Of a stretch of 64,000 bases of DNA, positions 8,521-17,356 are shown one piece after another. The stretch covers positions 1 through 64,000 of the forward strand of contig CAMLLD010000024.1 in assembly GCA_946480785.1 (NCBI GenBank). The letters are read 5' to 3'. The DNA comes from an uncultured Blastocatellia bacterium. Lineage in GTDB: Bacteria > Acidobacteriota > Blastocatellia > Pyrinomonadales > Pyrinomonadaceae. The notes below the pieces were generated by a model, which was given only the letters and a program-made list of their open reading frames with translations, had not been told where the DNA came from and did not search any database. Positions within the stretch are counted from its first letter, which is position 1. Each line of letters starts with the position of its first letter. The position numbers were made by a program, and so were the translations under genes.

Positions 8521-10221
8521 ATGGCCTATCAAGTAATCGCGCGCAAATGGCGCCCGCAAACGTTTGACGAAGTAACAGGCCAGGAGCCGATCACCCGCAC
8601 CCTCCGCAACGCCATCGAACACCAGCGCCTGCACCACGCGTACCTTTTTTCCGGTGCGCGTGGTGTCGGCAAAACCACCAGCGCGCGCCTGCTCGCGAAG
8701 GCGCTGAACTGTCACAAGTCTCCGCAACCAACACCCACACCGTGCCGTTCTGACGATCCCGATCAGTGTGCTTCGTGCCGCGAGATCACCGAGAGCCGTT
8801 CGATCGACGTGCAGGAGATCGACGCGGCTTCGAACACCGGCGTCGACAACGTGCGCGAGGCGATTATCGCGAGCGTCGGCATCGCACCCGCGCGCGATCG
8901 TTACAAGATCTTCATCATCGACGAAGTGCACATGCTTTCCGGCGCGGCTTTCAACGCGCTGCTGAAAACTCTCGAAGAGCCGCCGCCGCGCGTCGTCTTC
9001 ATCATGGCGACGACCGAGAAGCACAAAGTGCCGGAAACGATCCTGTCGCGTTGCCAGCAGTTTGAGTTTCGCACGATCGCGACGGCAAAGATTCTCGAAC
9101 GGCTGAAACTGATCGCGCAGTCGGAACAGATCTCGATTCCCGACGAGGCGCTGCGCGAGATCGCGCGCAGCGGTGAAGGCTCGATGCGCGACGCGCAGTC
9201 GGCGTTGGACCAGGTGATCAGTTTTGCCGGAACTGAGATCAAGAAAGAAGACGTGGAGATGGCGCTCGGGATTGCCGGCGCCGACATTCTCACACGCATC
9301 ATGGAGAGCATCGCGGCGAATCGACCGGCGGATGCAATCGCCGTTGTGGACGACATCGTGATGCGTGGTCACGACCTGCGCAACTTCTGTCGCGACCTAC
9401 TCGCGCACTTTCGCGATCTGCTGGTGAGTAAGGTTTCAGGGAACGTTGAACTGCTGGAGTCGGCGGTTTGCGAGCCTGAAGAGTTGAAGCGTCAGGCTGC
9501 GCTATTTTCCGAAGCCGACCTGGTGCGCTTCTTTCATTCGTTGTCGGAGACAGAAACGAAACTGCGCGCTGCAACGCAGCCGCGGTATCAGATGGAAGTT
9601 GGCATCGTTAAGTTAATGGAGCTCCGCGGCGTTGAGAGCATTAATCAAATACTGGATCGGCTCCAGTCGCTGGAGAGCGGAAGCGGAGGTGGCGCACCGA
9701 AACCAAAACCGATCAGTGAAGCTTCACCGCGCAGCGCACAGCCCGTATCCGTGTCATCTGTGTCATCCGTGGCTCCTTCTTCGTCAGCCACAGCGGCGGC
9801 GCCGGCTCCAGCGCCAACCATCGACACCTCACCATTCGGACGCGTGAAAACTGTTCTCGAAAACCAGCGCAAGATGTTGCTCGTCACTGCGCTCGAACAA
9901 GCCCTGACTACGACTCTCGACGACGCCGAACTCTTCATTGAATTCGCACCCGAGTATCGCCACTTGCGCGAGACGCTCCTCAAACCCGAAAACGCCAAAC
10001 TGATCTGCGCCGCTTGTCGCGAAGTGACCGGACAAGACACAGCCCTGCGCATCGCAATCAAAGACGCACACGCCGACGGCGAAACACGCAGCCCCGAACA
10101 CGAAGCCCGCCTCGAAAAACAACGCCTTCGCGAAAACGCCGAAAACAGCTCCAACGTGCAACACCTGTTGAAAACATTTCGCGGCGAAATCGTCGACGTC
10201 CGCCACCCTGACTCCGACTAA
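8521..10221 (+). CDS. dnaX: DNA polymerase III subunit gamma/tau
   Basis: The clamp-loader ATPase of the replisome, 566 aa. Walker A is GARGVGKT at 45-52, a zinc-binding cysteine set lies at about 64-85 (CHKS...CRSD...CASC), Walker B DEVHML follows, and the arginine-finger SRC motif is in ILSRCQQFEF. The gamma region ends near residue 370. A Ser/Pro/Ala linker and a tau-like C-terminal domain (about 435-550) follow. The linker segment VSVSSVSSVAPSS is encoded by a copy of an intergenic repeat (see 9745-9774). recR and ybaB, common dnaX partners, are not adjacent. Confidence 0.96.
   Translation: MAYQVIARKWRPQTFDEVTGQEPITRTLRNAIEHQRLHHAYLFSGARGVGKTTSARLLAKALNCHKSPQPTPTPCRSDDPDQCASCREITESRSIDVQEIDAASNTGVDNVREAIIASVGIAPARDRYKIFIIDEVHMLSGAAFNALLKTLEEPPPRVVFIMATTEKHKVPETILSRCQQFEFRTIATAKILERLKLIAQSEQISIPDEALREIARSGEGSMRDAQSALDQVISFAGTEIKKEDVEMALGIAGADILTRIMESIAANRPADAIAVVDDIVMRGHDLRNFCRDLLAHFRDLLVSKVSGNVELLESAVCEPEELKRQAALFSEADLVRFFHSLSETETKLRAATQPRYQMEVGIVKLMELRGVESINQILDRLQSLESGSGGGAPKPKPISEASPRSAQPVSVSSVSSVAPSSSATAAAPAPAPTIDTSPFGRVKTVLENQRKMLLVTALEQALTTTLDDAELFIEFAPEYRHLRETLLKPENAKLICAACREVTGQDTALRIAIKDAHADGETRSPEHEARLEKQRLRENAENSSNVQHLLKTFRGEIVDVRHPDSD
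9745..9774 (+). repeat. ATCCGTGT/ATCCGTGG repeat copy inside dnaX
   Basis: The bases encoding the dnaX linker contain TATCCGTGT, ATCTGTGT and ATCCGTGGCTC in a row. The same string occurs between genes at 22624-22654 and, in variant form, at 15629-15693 and 62597-62637. In dnaX it stays in frame and codes for Val/Ser residues. Confidence 0.65.
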
Positions 10222-10294
10222 TCCGCTCTAAACGACCAAACGAACAAAACAAATCCGGCTGTCGTATGGCGTTCCATTGCGGAGGTAGCAAACG

Positions 10295-10504
10295 ATGCGC
10301 GATCCAGTCTTAGCAGGTATTTTGAGTTTGATTATTCCGGGCGTCGGCCAACTCTACAACGGCAGGATCCTGGCAGGCATTCTGTGGCTGATCTTCACGC
10401 CGGGCTTCTGGATCGGCACCGGCGGCACGCTCGGCTGGATCTGTCACCTCGTCTCAGCTTACTGCGCTTACTCTTACGCGAAAGAACACCCGGTGCGCTA
10501 TTGA
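10295..10504 (+). CDS. Small TM2-type membrane protein
   Basis: A 69-aa protein with two hydrophobic helices around the motif GILSLIIPGVGQLYNGRILAG, typical of TM2-domain and related two-helix small membrane proteins. Start at ATG 10295, preceded by GGAGG. Its last codons overlap by 7 bp the stop of the convergent YCF48-like gene. Role unknown. Confidence 0.75.
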   Translation: MRDPVLAGILSLIIPGVGQLYNGRILAGILWLIFTPGFWIGTGGTLGWICHLVSAYCAYSYAKEHPVRY

Positions 10505-12498
10505 GGCCGCAGTTGCGGCTTCTTCGGCGGCACCGCGCGCGGAATATCGTCGGTATCCACAGGCTCCTCCAACTTCGCCGCTCCACCTTTCAACATCGGC
10601 GGCAGTTTCGAAACCGGAATACGCACAGTCGCCACGGGTTCAACGCGGCGCAGAATCGCGCCGCCACGGCCCGCGACCCACACGTTGTTTCCACCGCGAT
10701 ACGCGAGCGAGAAGAGTGAAGCGCTCGTGATCGACGGCTGAATCTCCCACGTCGCGCCGCCGTCGGCGCTGTGCAGAATGCGTCCCTGCTCGCCGACAAC
10801 GAGCACGTCGTTACGTCCCGCCGCATCGACAGCAAAGAGATTTCCGCTGACACCACTCTCGAGATCTTTCCACGTCACACCACCGTCGTCCGTGCGTAGA
10901 ATAAGACCGCGCGCGCCGACGATGTAGCCGCGCTGCGTATCGGTGAACGTCACGCCGTACAACCACTCTTTCAAATTGCGATCGACTCGCTGCCAGTTTT
11001 CGCCGCCGTTTTCCGTGCGCAGGATCGTGCCGCCCGAACCGACCGCCACGCCGTGAGTCGGATCGTAAAACTTCACGTCCTCGATCCAGCTCATCGTGTT
11101 TGTCTGTTCGAAGCGCCACGAAACGCCTTCGTCTTTCGTGTGCCAGATAGCGCCGCGCGAGCCGACGACCCAGCCTTCCGCGTCAGACACGAACGACACG
11201 CCAAACAGATCTTCTTTCGCCGGACTCGGGATCGTGGCCCACGTCACGCCGCCGTTCGTCGAATGCAGGATCGTTCCCTTGTCGCCGACCACCCAACCCG
11301 AACGCTCACTCGGAAAAGTGACCGCGTTGAGGTTTGCATTCGATCCCGAAGGACGCACGGTCCAACTCTTACCGCCGGAACTGGTGTACAGGACGCGGCC
11401 GCGTTCGCCGACCGCCCAACCGTGTGAGTTGTCGATGAAAAATATGTTTGCGAGATCGTCGCGACCGCCGTCAGTGAGACGATTCCACGAGAAGCCGCCA
11501 TCGTCTGTTCGCACCACGAGGCCGTCAGCGCCTGCGGCCCAACCAAGCGATTCGTCGGCGAAGTTAATCGTCAAAAGACGCGGGCTCGTGCGCACGTTCA
11601 CCGGCAGCCAGATGTTCCCGCCGTCGCCGGTCGTGAGCACGACGCCGCTTTCGCCCGCGGCCCAACCGTGCTTCTCGTCGGTAAAGAAGACGGCGTAAAG
11701 ATCGGTGGTGACGAGAGACTCTTTCGTGGTCCAGGTTTCGCCCGCGTCGGTTGTTTGCAGAATCGTGCCGTGATAACCGACGACGACTGCATTCGTTTCA
11801 GTCGTGAACGTGATGCCGGTCAGAGCCGTGTCAGCCAAACTCTTGATCGGTTTCCAGTCGGCGCCGCCGTTTGCCGTGATCAGGATCGTGCCGTGTGAAC
11901 CGACTGCGATGCCGTTCTTCGCGTTGCTGAAAGCGACTGCAAAAAGATGTGCGCGGGTTTTGCTTTCCTGCTGCTTCCAGGTCCTGCCGCCGTCGATTGT
12001 CGCGATGATCGAGCCAAACGTGCCGACTGCCCAACCTTGCAAAGGGTTCTGCGGCGCAAACGTGACCGCGAAGAGATGATCGCGAACTCCAGTCGGGCGC
12101 AGCGTCCATTTGTTGCCGCCGTTGTTCGTCGTGAGAATCACACCGCGCGCGCCGCTGATCACGATGCGCGAGCGGTCCTTCACGTACATGCCGTAGAGCG
12201 TCGTGTCAGATGGGCTTTCCTGCTCTTCCCATTCGAAGCCGCCGTTGCTCGTCGTTAACACGACGCCGTTCGCGCCCACCGCCCAACCGTGACGCTTGTC
12301 AGGCGCGAACCTGATCGCGTTGATCGAGTTTCCCTGGGGCAGCGGGTTCTGCCATTGCCAGCCGCGAGCCTGTTCCTGAGCGCGAGTTGTAAGCGGAGTA
12401 ATGAGTAGCAGCGACACGACGAGCGCGAGAGCGGCTGGGCGCAAACAAACGTCGGGAAACAGGGTCTTTTTTCCGGCCAAAGTGGGAGCCACTATCAC
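10498..12498 (-). CDS. YCF48/BNR-repeat beta-propeller secreted protein
   Basis: A 666-aa exported protein with an N-terminal hydrophobic signal (about 20-40), then roughly a dozen repeats of the form GWAVGxxGxxLxTxDGGxxW spaced about 42-45 residues apart. These are the Asp-box/YCF48 repeats of seven-bladed propellers related to photosystem II assembly factor Hcf136 and sialidase-like folds. The repeat number could give two propellers. The C-terminus is Pro/Lys-rich. No catalytic residues are obvious; a scaffold or binding role outside the cytoplasm is inferred. No photosynthesis genes are seen nearby. Confidence 0.85.
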   Translation of the reverse strand: MIVAPTLAGKKTLFPDVCLRPAALALVVSLLLITPLTTRAQEQARGWQWQNPLPQGNSINAIRFAPDKRHGWAVGANGVVLTTSNGGFEWEEQESPSDTTLYGMYVKDRSRIVISGARGVILTTNNGGNKWTLRPTGVRDHLFAVTFAPQNPLQGWAVGTFGSIIATIDGGRTWKQQESKTRAHLFAVAFSNAKNGIAVGSHGTILITANGGADWKPIKSLADTALTGITFTTETNAVVVGYHGTILQTTDAGETWTTKESLVTTDLYAVFFTDEKHGWAAGESGVVLTTGDGGNIWLPVNVRTSPRLLTINFADESLGWAAGADGLVVRTDDGGFSWNRLTDGGRDDLANIFFIDNSHGWAVGERGRVLYTSSGGKSWTVRPSGSNANLNAVTFPSERSGWVVGDKGTILHSTNGGVTWATIPSPAKEDLFGVSFVSDAEGWVVGSRGAIWHTKDEGVSWRFEQTNTMSWIEDVKFYDPTHGVAVGSGGTILRTENGGENWQRVDRNLKEWLYGVTFTDTQRGYIVGARGLILRTDDGGVTWKDLESGVSGNLFAVDAAGRNDVLVVGEQGRILHSADGGATWEIQPSITSASLFSLAYRGGNNVWVAGRGGAILRRVEPVATVRIPVSKLPPMLKGGAAKLEEPVDTDDIPRAVPPKKPQLRPQ

Positions 12499-12532
12499 AA
12501 ACTCGTCGGACTTTTGCTAAGGGGAGGCGAAA

Positions 12533-13000
12533 TTATGGCTCAACGGTGCCCACTGCGTCCACCGCATCGCGCAGAATTGATTCATCGACGTGGCCCGCGG
12601 CAGCGATGCGTCGCGCCGCGTTGTCGGCGGCTTCCTGAAGCAGGTGGCCGTCGTGGCCGCGCGTCCATTCCCAATGAATTTTGTGTGGACGTGCGGCGCG
12701 ATCGAGCCGTTCCCACCACGGCAGGTTGGTTTTGCGGCGGAAACGTCCGCTCATGGTTTCGACCACGTAGCGCGAGTCGGTGAATACTTTAACGTCGCAC
12801 GGCTGGCGCAACGCTTCGAGTCCGACCGCCGCGGCGATGATCTCGGCCTGTTGGTTCGTCGCGCGGCCAAGATACTCGCCGACTGCGCGCCAGAATCCTT
12901 TGTAACCAAGCAATGCGACAGACGCTGCGCGACTCGATTCCTGTCCGTTGCCCAGACTCGAACCGTCGCAAAAGATCGTCACTTGCTTGAGCGGCGCCAC
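12533..13000 (-). CDS. rnhA: Ribonuclease H-like protein
   Basis: A 155-aa RNase H fold, matching RNase HI in size. The four acidic catalytic residues can be placed at D12 (FCDGSSLGN), E53 (NQQAEI), D75 (FTDSRYV) and D126 (EAADNAA). A WTRGHDG segment at about 112-118 corresponds to the substrate-handling histidine loop. It degrades the RNA of RNA-DNA hybrids in the cytoplasm. The family also contains shorter variants, so the symbol is assigned by similarity only. Confidence 0.88.
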   Translation of the reverse strand: MAPLKQVTIFCDGSSLGNGQESSRAASVALLGYKGFWRAVGEYLGRATNQQAEIIAAAVGLEALRQPCDVKVFTDSRYVVETMSGRFRRKTNLPWWERLDRAARPHKIHWEWTRGHDGHLLQEAADNAARRIAAAGHVDESILRDAVDAVGTVEP

Positions 13001-13050
13001 GCGTAGAGCTTACTATTTTGTCGAATCTTCCGCATTGGAGAAGTAATTGA

Positions 13051-13527
13051 ATGTCTGAAGTAGATCGAATACGCGATCAGTTTCGCCGTGCTTTCGACGG
13101 TGAAGCGTGGCATGGACCATCGGTGATGAAGCTGCTCGAGGGCGTCACTGCCGAACAGGCAGCGGCGCATCCGATTCGCGGCGCGCACTCGATTTGGGAG
13201 TTGACGCAACACATTCGCGCGTGGGAAGGCGCATGTTTGCGCCGGCTGAACGGCGACCCGGCGCAGTTGCCGGATCAGGAAGACTGGGAACCGGTGAATG
13301 ATTTCAGCGAGGCGTCGTGGGCGAAGACGAAGCAGGGTTTGCGCGACACGCACGAGCGATTGTTGGAAGCTATCGGCACGCTCGACGATTCGCGGTTGGA
13401 CCAGCCGATCCTCGTTCATCCGGAGATTAAGTTTTCGAGTGTGTACGTGACGTTGCACGGCGGCGTGCAGCACGATCTTTATCACGCGGGACAGATCGCG
13501 ATATTGAAGAAAGCGTTGGGACTATGA
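13051..13527 (+). CDS. DinB family protein
   Basis: A 158-aa four-helix-bundle protein. The metal-binding histidine pattern of the DinB/YfiT superfamily is present: ELTQHIRAWEGACLRRL near 47-63 and LHGGVQHDLYHAGQIAILKKAL near the C-terminus (HxxxH). Such proteins are metal-dependent thiol transferases or unknown-function stress proteins. The next gene overlaps its stop by ATGA, suggesting co-translation. Confidence 0.87.
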   Translation: MSEVDRIRDQFRRAFDGEAWHGPSVMKLLEGVTAEQAAAHPIRGAHSIWELTQHIRAWEGACLRRLNGDPAQLPDQEDWEPVNDFSEASWAKTKQGLRDTHERLLEAIGTLDDSRLDQPILVHPEIKFSSVYVTLHGGVQHDLYHAGQIAILKKALGL

Positions 13528-13868
13528 GCGAAGAAATTTGCGACTTATCGAGTATGGAATGCGTGCCTTGCCGCGGCGGTGTGCCGCCGCTTCAGGGCGA
13601 GGAAATCGAACGGCTGCGGGCGCAGCTCAACGGCTGGGAAGTCGTGATGGAACACCATCTCAAGAAGAATTACGGCTTCGCGAATTTTCGCGAGTCGTGG
13701 GATTTTGTGAATCGCGTTGGTGAGCTGGCGGAGCAGCAGGGACATCATCCGGATATTTGTTTTGGTTGGGGCACGGCGGAGATCACGATCTACACGCACA
13801 AGATCGACGGCCTCACCGAGAGCGACTTCATCCTCGCGGCGAAGATCGACAAGATTCATCCGGCGTAG
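13524..13868 (+). CDS. phhB: 4a-hydroxytetrahydrobiopterin dehydratase (PCD/DCoH)
   Basis: A 114-aa pterin-4a-carbinolamine dehydratase, recycling the pterin cofactor of aromatic amino-acid hydroxylases or serving another pterin role. The catalytic HHP (74-76) in QQGHHPDICFGWG, the later histidine in IYTHKIDGLT and the NGWEV start of the domain are all present. It begins inside the stop of the DinB gene (ATGA) and its 3' end overlaps the convergent glycosyltransferase by 13 bp. No phenylalanine hydroxylase is seen in the window. Confidence 0.9.
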   Translation: MSEEICDLSSMECVPCRGGVPPLQGEEIERLRAQLNGWEVVMEHHLKKNYGFANFRESWDFVNRVGELAEQQGHHPDICFGWGTAEITIYTHKIDGLTESDFILAAKIDKIHPA

Positions 13869-14974
13869 ATCCGTTCAATCTCATCCACCATACGCCGCAA
13901 ACTGAAGCGCCTGGCGACTTCTTGCTGCGCTCGCAACCCGATCTGTGTGCACAGGTCGTCGTCAGACAACAGCGCCGCTATCGCGCTGGAAATCCGTGGC
14001 ACGTCGCCGATAGGAACAATCACCCCTGTCTTCTGATCTTCGACTACTTCAACCGCGCCGTCAGTTGCGGTTGCCACGACCGCTGTTCCCGCCGCCATTG
14101 CTTCAGCTATCGCAAGACCGAACGATTCCGTTTCCGACGCAGAGACAAACACGTCGAGCGCTGCGAGTAGTTTGGCCGCGTCGTCGAGCCAGCCGAGGAA
14201 ATGAAACCGATGGTCGAGATTGAGTTCGGTTACGAGTTGCTTGAGTTGTTTGCGTACCTCACCTGAAGGCGACGTGTCGACGCCCGCCAGCACGAAATGC
14301 GTTTGCGGAAAGCGCTCCGCGATCTTCGCTGCGGCGCGAATGAAATCGTCGTGTCGTTTCAAAGTGCGAAGCTCGCCAATGCTGCCGACGAGCAAACAAT
14401 CCTCCGGCAAACCTTTGCTGCTTAGAAACTCCGCTCGATCGAAGCTGTTAAGCACTTGCGCAAACCGATCAGTGTCGATGCCGTTGTGAACGACCGTGAT
14501 TCGATCGTCGCTTGTCAGTCGCTCTTTTCGTAATTCTCTTGCCACCGCATTCGACACCGCGATCACGCGTTGCGCACGAGCAAGCGTTTGCCGGTGCAAC
14601 CGGTTCAACGGAAACAGCACGTGACGCGTAACGATAAACTTCGTGTTGCGATTCCGCCGTGCAGCATAAGCAGCGAGCGAGTAGTCGCGCGCCATGTGCG
14701 CGTGCACGACCTCGATCTCCTGCTGGCGCACGAACCGCGCTAGCTCGTGCGCGCTTTGTACGTCGAGTGCGTTGCGCAAACGCAGCGTCTTGATCTTCGT
14801 TGGTGGTAAGCGCACGTGCTCGACGAGCGGCGAGTGCGGACGCAACGCGAGATAAAGATCGTGACCGCGCTCGCTGAGTGAGTTGGTGAGATCGGCGACG
14901 TAGCGTTCGCCGCCGCCGAAAGATGACGCTGAACTAATCTGAAGGATTCTCAACTCGTACTGTCCGAAAGCCAA
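13856..14974 (-). CDS. GT4 family glycosyltransferase
   Basis: A 372-aa GT-B fold enzyme. The acceptor domain starts with ILQISSASSFGGGERYVADL, and the nucleotide-sugar domain contains VHNGIDTDRF, GSIGELRTLKRHDDFIRAA and the donor-binding EX7E-type segment in SASETESFGLAIAEAMAAGTAVVAT. It probably transfers a sugar during polysaccharide or glycolipid synthesis at the inner membrane; donor and acceptor are unknown. It stands alone rather than in a polysaccharide cluster. Confidence 0.92.
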   Translation of the reverse strand: MAFGQYELRILQISSASSFGGGERYVADLTNSLSERGHDLYLALRPHSPLVEHVRLPPTKIKTLRLRNALDVQSAHELARFVRQQEIEVVHAHMARDYSLAAYAARRNRNTKFIVTRHVLFPLNRLHRQTLARAQRVIAVSNAVARELRKERLTSDDRITVVHNGIDTDRFAQVLNSFDRAEFLSSKGLPEDCLLVGSIGELRTLKRHDDFIRAAAKIAERFPQTHFVLAGVDTSPSGEVRKQLKQLVTELNLDHRFHFLGWLDDAAKLLAALDVFVSASETESFGLAIAEAMAAGTAVVATATDGAVEVVEDQKTGVIVPIGDVPRISSAIAALLSDDDLCTQIGLRAQQEVARRFSLRRMVDEIERIYAG

Positions 14975-15095
14975 ACAGCGGCGGTGTTCAGTGTTGTCAA
15001 TTTACAAGGCAATTCGACACCGCGGCCCGGTCACGCAGTCGGCATAACGGTTGCCAATTCGCGGCTGAGCGAACTTTTGCGGTCGGGAGGATTGT

Positions 15096-15626
15096 ATGGC
15101 TGATAAGGAAAAAGCGGAAAACGTAAAAGCGAAATTAGTAACCGGACTTTTTAAGAGCAAGGTGGCCGCCGAAGCGGCGGTGGACGCGATTATGAAACGC
15201 GGTTTCACACGGGAAGACATCAGCGTGCTCATGTCAGACGAAACGCGCTCGAAGCACTTCGCGCTGCAGTCGCGCACGCATGCGGCCGACGGGCTCGGCA
15301 TGGGCGCGGCGCTGGGCGGCACGATCGGCGCGGTGCTCGCGGCGATCACGGCTGTCGGCACGACGTTGTTTTTGCCAGGGTTGAACCTTGTGATTGCTGG
15401 TCCAATCGCGGCGGCGCTCGCGGGGCTCGGCGCGGGTGGCGCGGCGGGTGGTTTGATTGGCGCTCTTGTGGGCGCGGGAATCCCTGAATATCGCGCGAAA
15501 GTTTACGAAGCGGGCATTCGTGGCGGCGGCATCCTGATCGGCGTTGAAGGGCGCACGGATGAAGAAGTCGATCGGTTGGAAGAGCTGCTCGGTGAGTTGG
15601 GCGCCGAACACGTGCGGACTGAATAA
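15096..15626 (+). CDS. General-stress-protein-17M-like membrane-associated protein
   Basis: A 176-aa protein starting at ATG 15096 after GGGAGGA. The N-terminus (KLVTGLFKSKVAAEAAVDAIMKRGFTREDISVLM) matches the YflT/GSP17M-type alpha-beta domain that senses or manages stress. It is followed by a long Gly/Ala-rich hydrophobic hairpin (about 68-130) and a second small domain (RGGGILIGVEGRTDEEVDRLEELL). It is close to the CsbD gene, another stress-type protein. Precise function unknown. Confidence 0.75.
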   Translation: MADKEKAENVKAKLVTGLFKSKVAAEAAVDAIMKRGFTREDISVLMSDETRSKHFALQSRTHAADGLGMGAALGGTIGAVLAAITAVGTTLFLPGLNLVIAGPIAAALAGLGAGGAAGGLIGALVGAGIPEYRAKVYEAGIRGGGILIGVEGRTDEEVDRLEELLGELGAEHVRTE

Positions 15627-15628
15627 GC

Positions 15629-15693
15629 CACAGATACACACGGATCATACGAAACACGGATTACAGGGAACGTTGTCCATGTAATCCGTGTTT
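15629..15693. repeat. ATCCGTG-type intergenic repeat with hairpin
   Basis: Directly after the stop of the stress protein, CCACAGATACACACGGAT is followed by a hairpin whose arms are AAACACGGATTACA (15652-15665) and TGTAATCCGTGTTT (15680-15693). It may double as a transcription terminator or RNA-stability element, although no T run follows. It belongs to the same repeat family as copies at 9745, 22624 and 62597. Confidence 0.6.
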
Positions 15694-15741
15694 GTGTTGC
15701 TGGCCTTGGCTGTTGTTAGCAGCCTTCAGTGTCGATCGCGC

Positions 15742-15954
15742 TCAGTGTCCGATCGCGTCGCCGATATCCTCGACTGCTTCACCGACTTTGCGTCGCGCTT
15801 TTCCGAAGCCTTCTTTAAGATCGCCGCCGGCTTGGTCCGCATTGCCTTCGGCTTCGAGATCGCGATCGTTGATCGCTCTACCGACTACTTCCTTAGTTTT
15901 ACCTTTAGCCTGATCGAATTTGCCTTCGACTTCGTCTCTATTTGGTAGTCCCAT
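15742..15954 (-). CDS. CsbD family stress protein
   Basis: A 70-aa hydrophilic protein, almost entirely charged and helical, with the CsbD signature GKFDQAKGKTKEVVGRAIND at about 11-30 and a second amphipathic repeat toward the C-terminus. CsbD proteins are induced by general stress in many bacteria; their biochemical role is not defined. A GAGG lies before the ATG at 15954. Confidence 0.9.
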   Translation of the reverse strand: MGLPNRDEVEGKFDQAKGKTKEVVGRAINDRDLEAEGNADQAGGDLKEGFGKARRKVGEAVEDIGDAIGH

Positions 15955-16052
15955 CTTAACCTCCTCATACCTTGATGATTTGCGTCACGCAGTTCGAGGA
16001 GCAAGCACCGTTCCAAAGACGGCTTTCTTACAAACTCGATGTGATCCTGTGA

Positions 16053-16232
16053 TCAACTCGAGCTGACACGCCGCAGCACGACGAAAGCCCAGACGGAGAG
16101 GGCGGCGGCGAGAAGGGTTAGGAGGAGGAAGAAGGGTTCGCGCAGAACGTGCGTTTCCATCGCGATGTGTGCGATGTGCGCAATCGTGATCAACGCGAAG
16201 ATTGCACCGCTCGTGATGATGTAAGCTTTCAT
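16053..16232 (-). CDS. Small two-helix membrane protein (59 aa)
   Basis: A 59-aa reading frame with an excellent AAGGAGAT ribosome site 4 bases before its ATG (16232). It encodes two hydrophobic helices (AYIITSGAIFALITIAHIAHI and FFLLLTLLAAALSVWAFVVL) joined by a short METHVLREP loop, ending RRVSSS. The two-helix plan, positive-inside tail and strong RBS make it a credible real gene. It stands between csbD and the isocitrate dehydrogenase gene. Function unknown. Confidence 0.75.
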   Translation of the reverse strand: MKAYIITSGAIFALITIAHIAHIAMETHVLREPFFLLLTLLAAALSVWAFVVLRRVSSS

Positions 16233-16308
16233 GAGGATCTCCTTCGAACTCCTTAGTTAAGAGTTCATATTCTAAGAGCTCAGCTTCTCATTAAGAGCTC
16301 AGCCTCGG

Positions 16309-17313
16309 TTAAGAGTTCAGCTTGTGGATGATCGCGTCGGCGAACTCGGCGGTTTTGGCGGTGCCGCCGATGTCGCGGGTGCGTACCTTCCCTTCTTCGT
16401 AGACGGTGAGCATCGCGCGCTCGATGCGATCGGCGGCGTCGCGCTCGCCGATGTAGCGCAGCATCAGGATGCCGGATTGTAGTAAAGCGGTCGGGTTTGC
16501 GATGCCCTGGCCGGCAATGTCCGGCGCGGAGCCGTGCACCGCCTCGAAGACCGCGCCTTTCTCGCCGATATTTGCGCCGGGAACAAGCCCGAGGCCGCCG
16601 ACTAAACCCGCACACAAATCAGAAACGATGTCGCCATAAAGATTCTCAAGCAACATCACGTCAAACTGTTCGGGGCGCATCACAAGCTGCATGCACGCAT
16701 TGTCAACGATCTTGTCGTCAGCCTGAATATCCGGATAGTCCTGCGCCACGCGGCGAAAGCAGTCGAGGAACAAACCATCCGACAGCTTCATGATGTTCGC
16801 CTTGTGCACGGCGGTGACTTTCTTCCGCCCTTCACTGCGCGCATGCTCGAACGCAAAGCGCGCGATGCGCGTCGAGGCCTTCTCCGTGATGATCTTCAAA
16901 CTCTCAACCACACCCGGCACCACGACGTGTTCGAGCCCCGAATACAGATCCTCCGTGTTCTCGCGCACGACGATCAGATCGAGTTCCGGATAACGACACG
17001 GCACGTTCGGCAACGCGCGCACCGGCCGCAGGTTCGCGTACAAGTCGAGCGTCTTGCGCAGTCCGACGTTGACCGAAGTGAAGCCTTTGCCGACAGGCGT
17101 GGTGATCGGTCCCTTCAGCGCGACCTTGTTGAGCAGGATCGAGTCGAGCAGTTCCTGCGGCAGCGTCTCGCCGAATTTTTCGAGCGCCTGTGCACCCGCG
17201 TAATGCGTTTCCCATTCGATATCGACGCCGGAGGCTTCGATAATACTTACTACGCTGGAAGCGACTTCGGGGCCGATGCCGTCGCCTGGAATCAGTGTGA
17301 TACGATGCGTCAT
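16309..17313 (-). CDS. NAD-dependent isocitrate dehydrogenase-type enzyme
   Basis: A 334-aa beta-decarboxylating dehydrogenase. The start at ATG 17313 gives the canonical THRITLIPGDGIGPEV. The substrate-binding VGLRKTLDLYANLRP and the REN-T-E-LYSG loop indicate isocitrate rather than isopropylmalate as substrate. Metal ligands lie in the MLLENLYGDIVSDLCAGLVGG region. The loop EAVHGSAPDIAGQGIANP binds NAD. The reaction is isocitrate + NAD+ to 2-oxoglutarate + CO2 + NADH (TCA cycle). Isopropylmalate or homoisocitrate activity cannot be fully excluded. It is divergent from the flavoprotein gene with only about 25-45 bp between starts. Confidence 0.88.
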   Translation of the reverse strand: MTHRITLIPGDGIGPEVASSVVSIIEASGVDIEWETHYAGAQALEKFGETLPQELLDSILLNKVALKGPITTPVGKGFTSVNVGLRKTLDLYANLRPVRALPNVPCRYPELDLIVVRENTEDLYSGLEHVVVPGVVESLKIITEKASTRIARFAFEHARSEGRKKVTAVHKANIMKLSDGLFLDCFRRVAQDYPDIQADDKIVDNACMQLVMRPEQFDVMLLENLYGDIVSDLCAGLVGGLGLVPGANIGEKGAVFEAVHGSAPDIAGQGIANPTALLQSGILMLRYIGERDAADRIERAMLTVYEEGKVRTRDIGGTAKTAEFADAIIHKLNS

Positions 17314-17356
17314 CGAAACAGATATTAGTGCTTTGTACTTGAACGGTTCAAATGAA

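Noticed and set aside
12514..13006. Plus-strand frames opposite the RNase H gene
   Set aside because: The minus-strand protein has all four RNase H catalytic acids; the plus frames are shadows.
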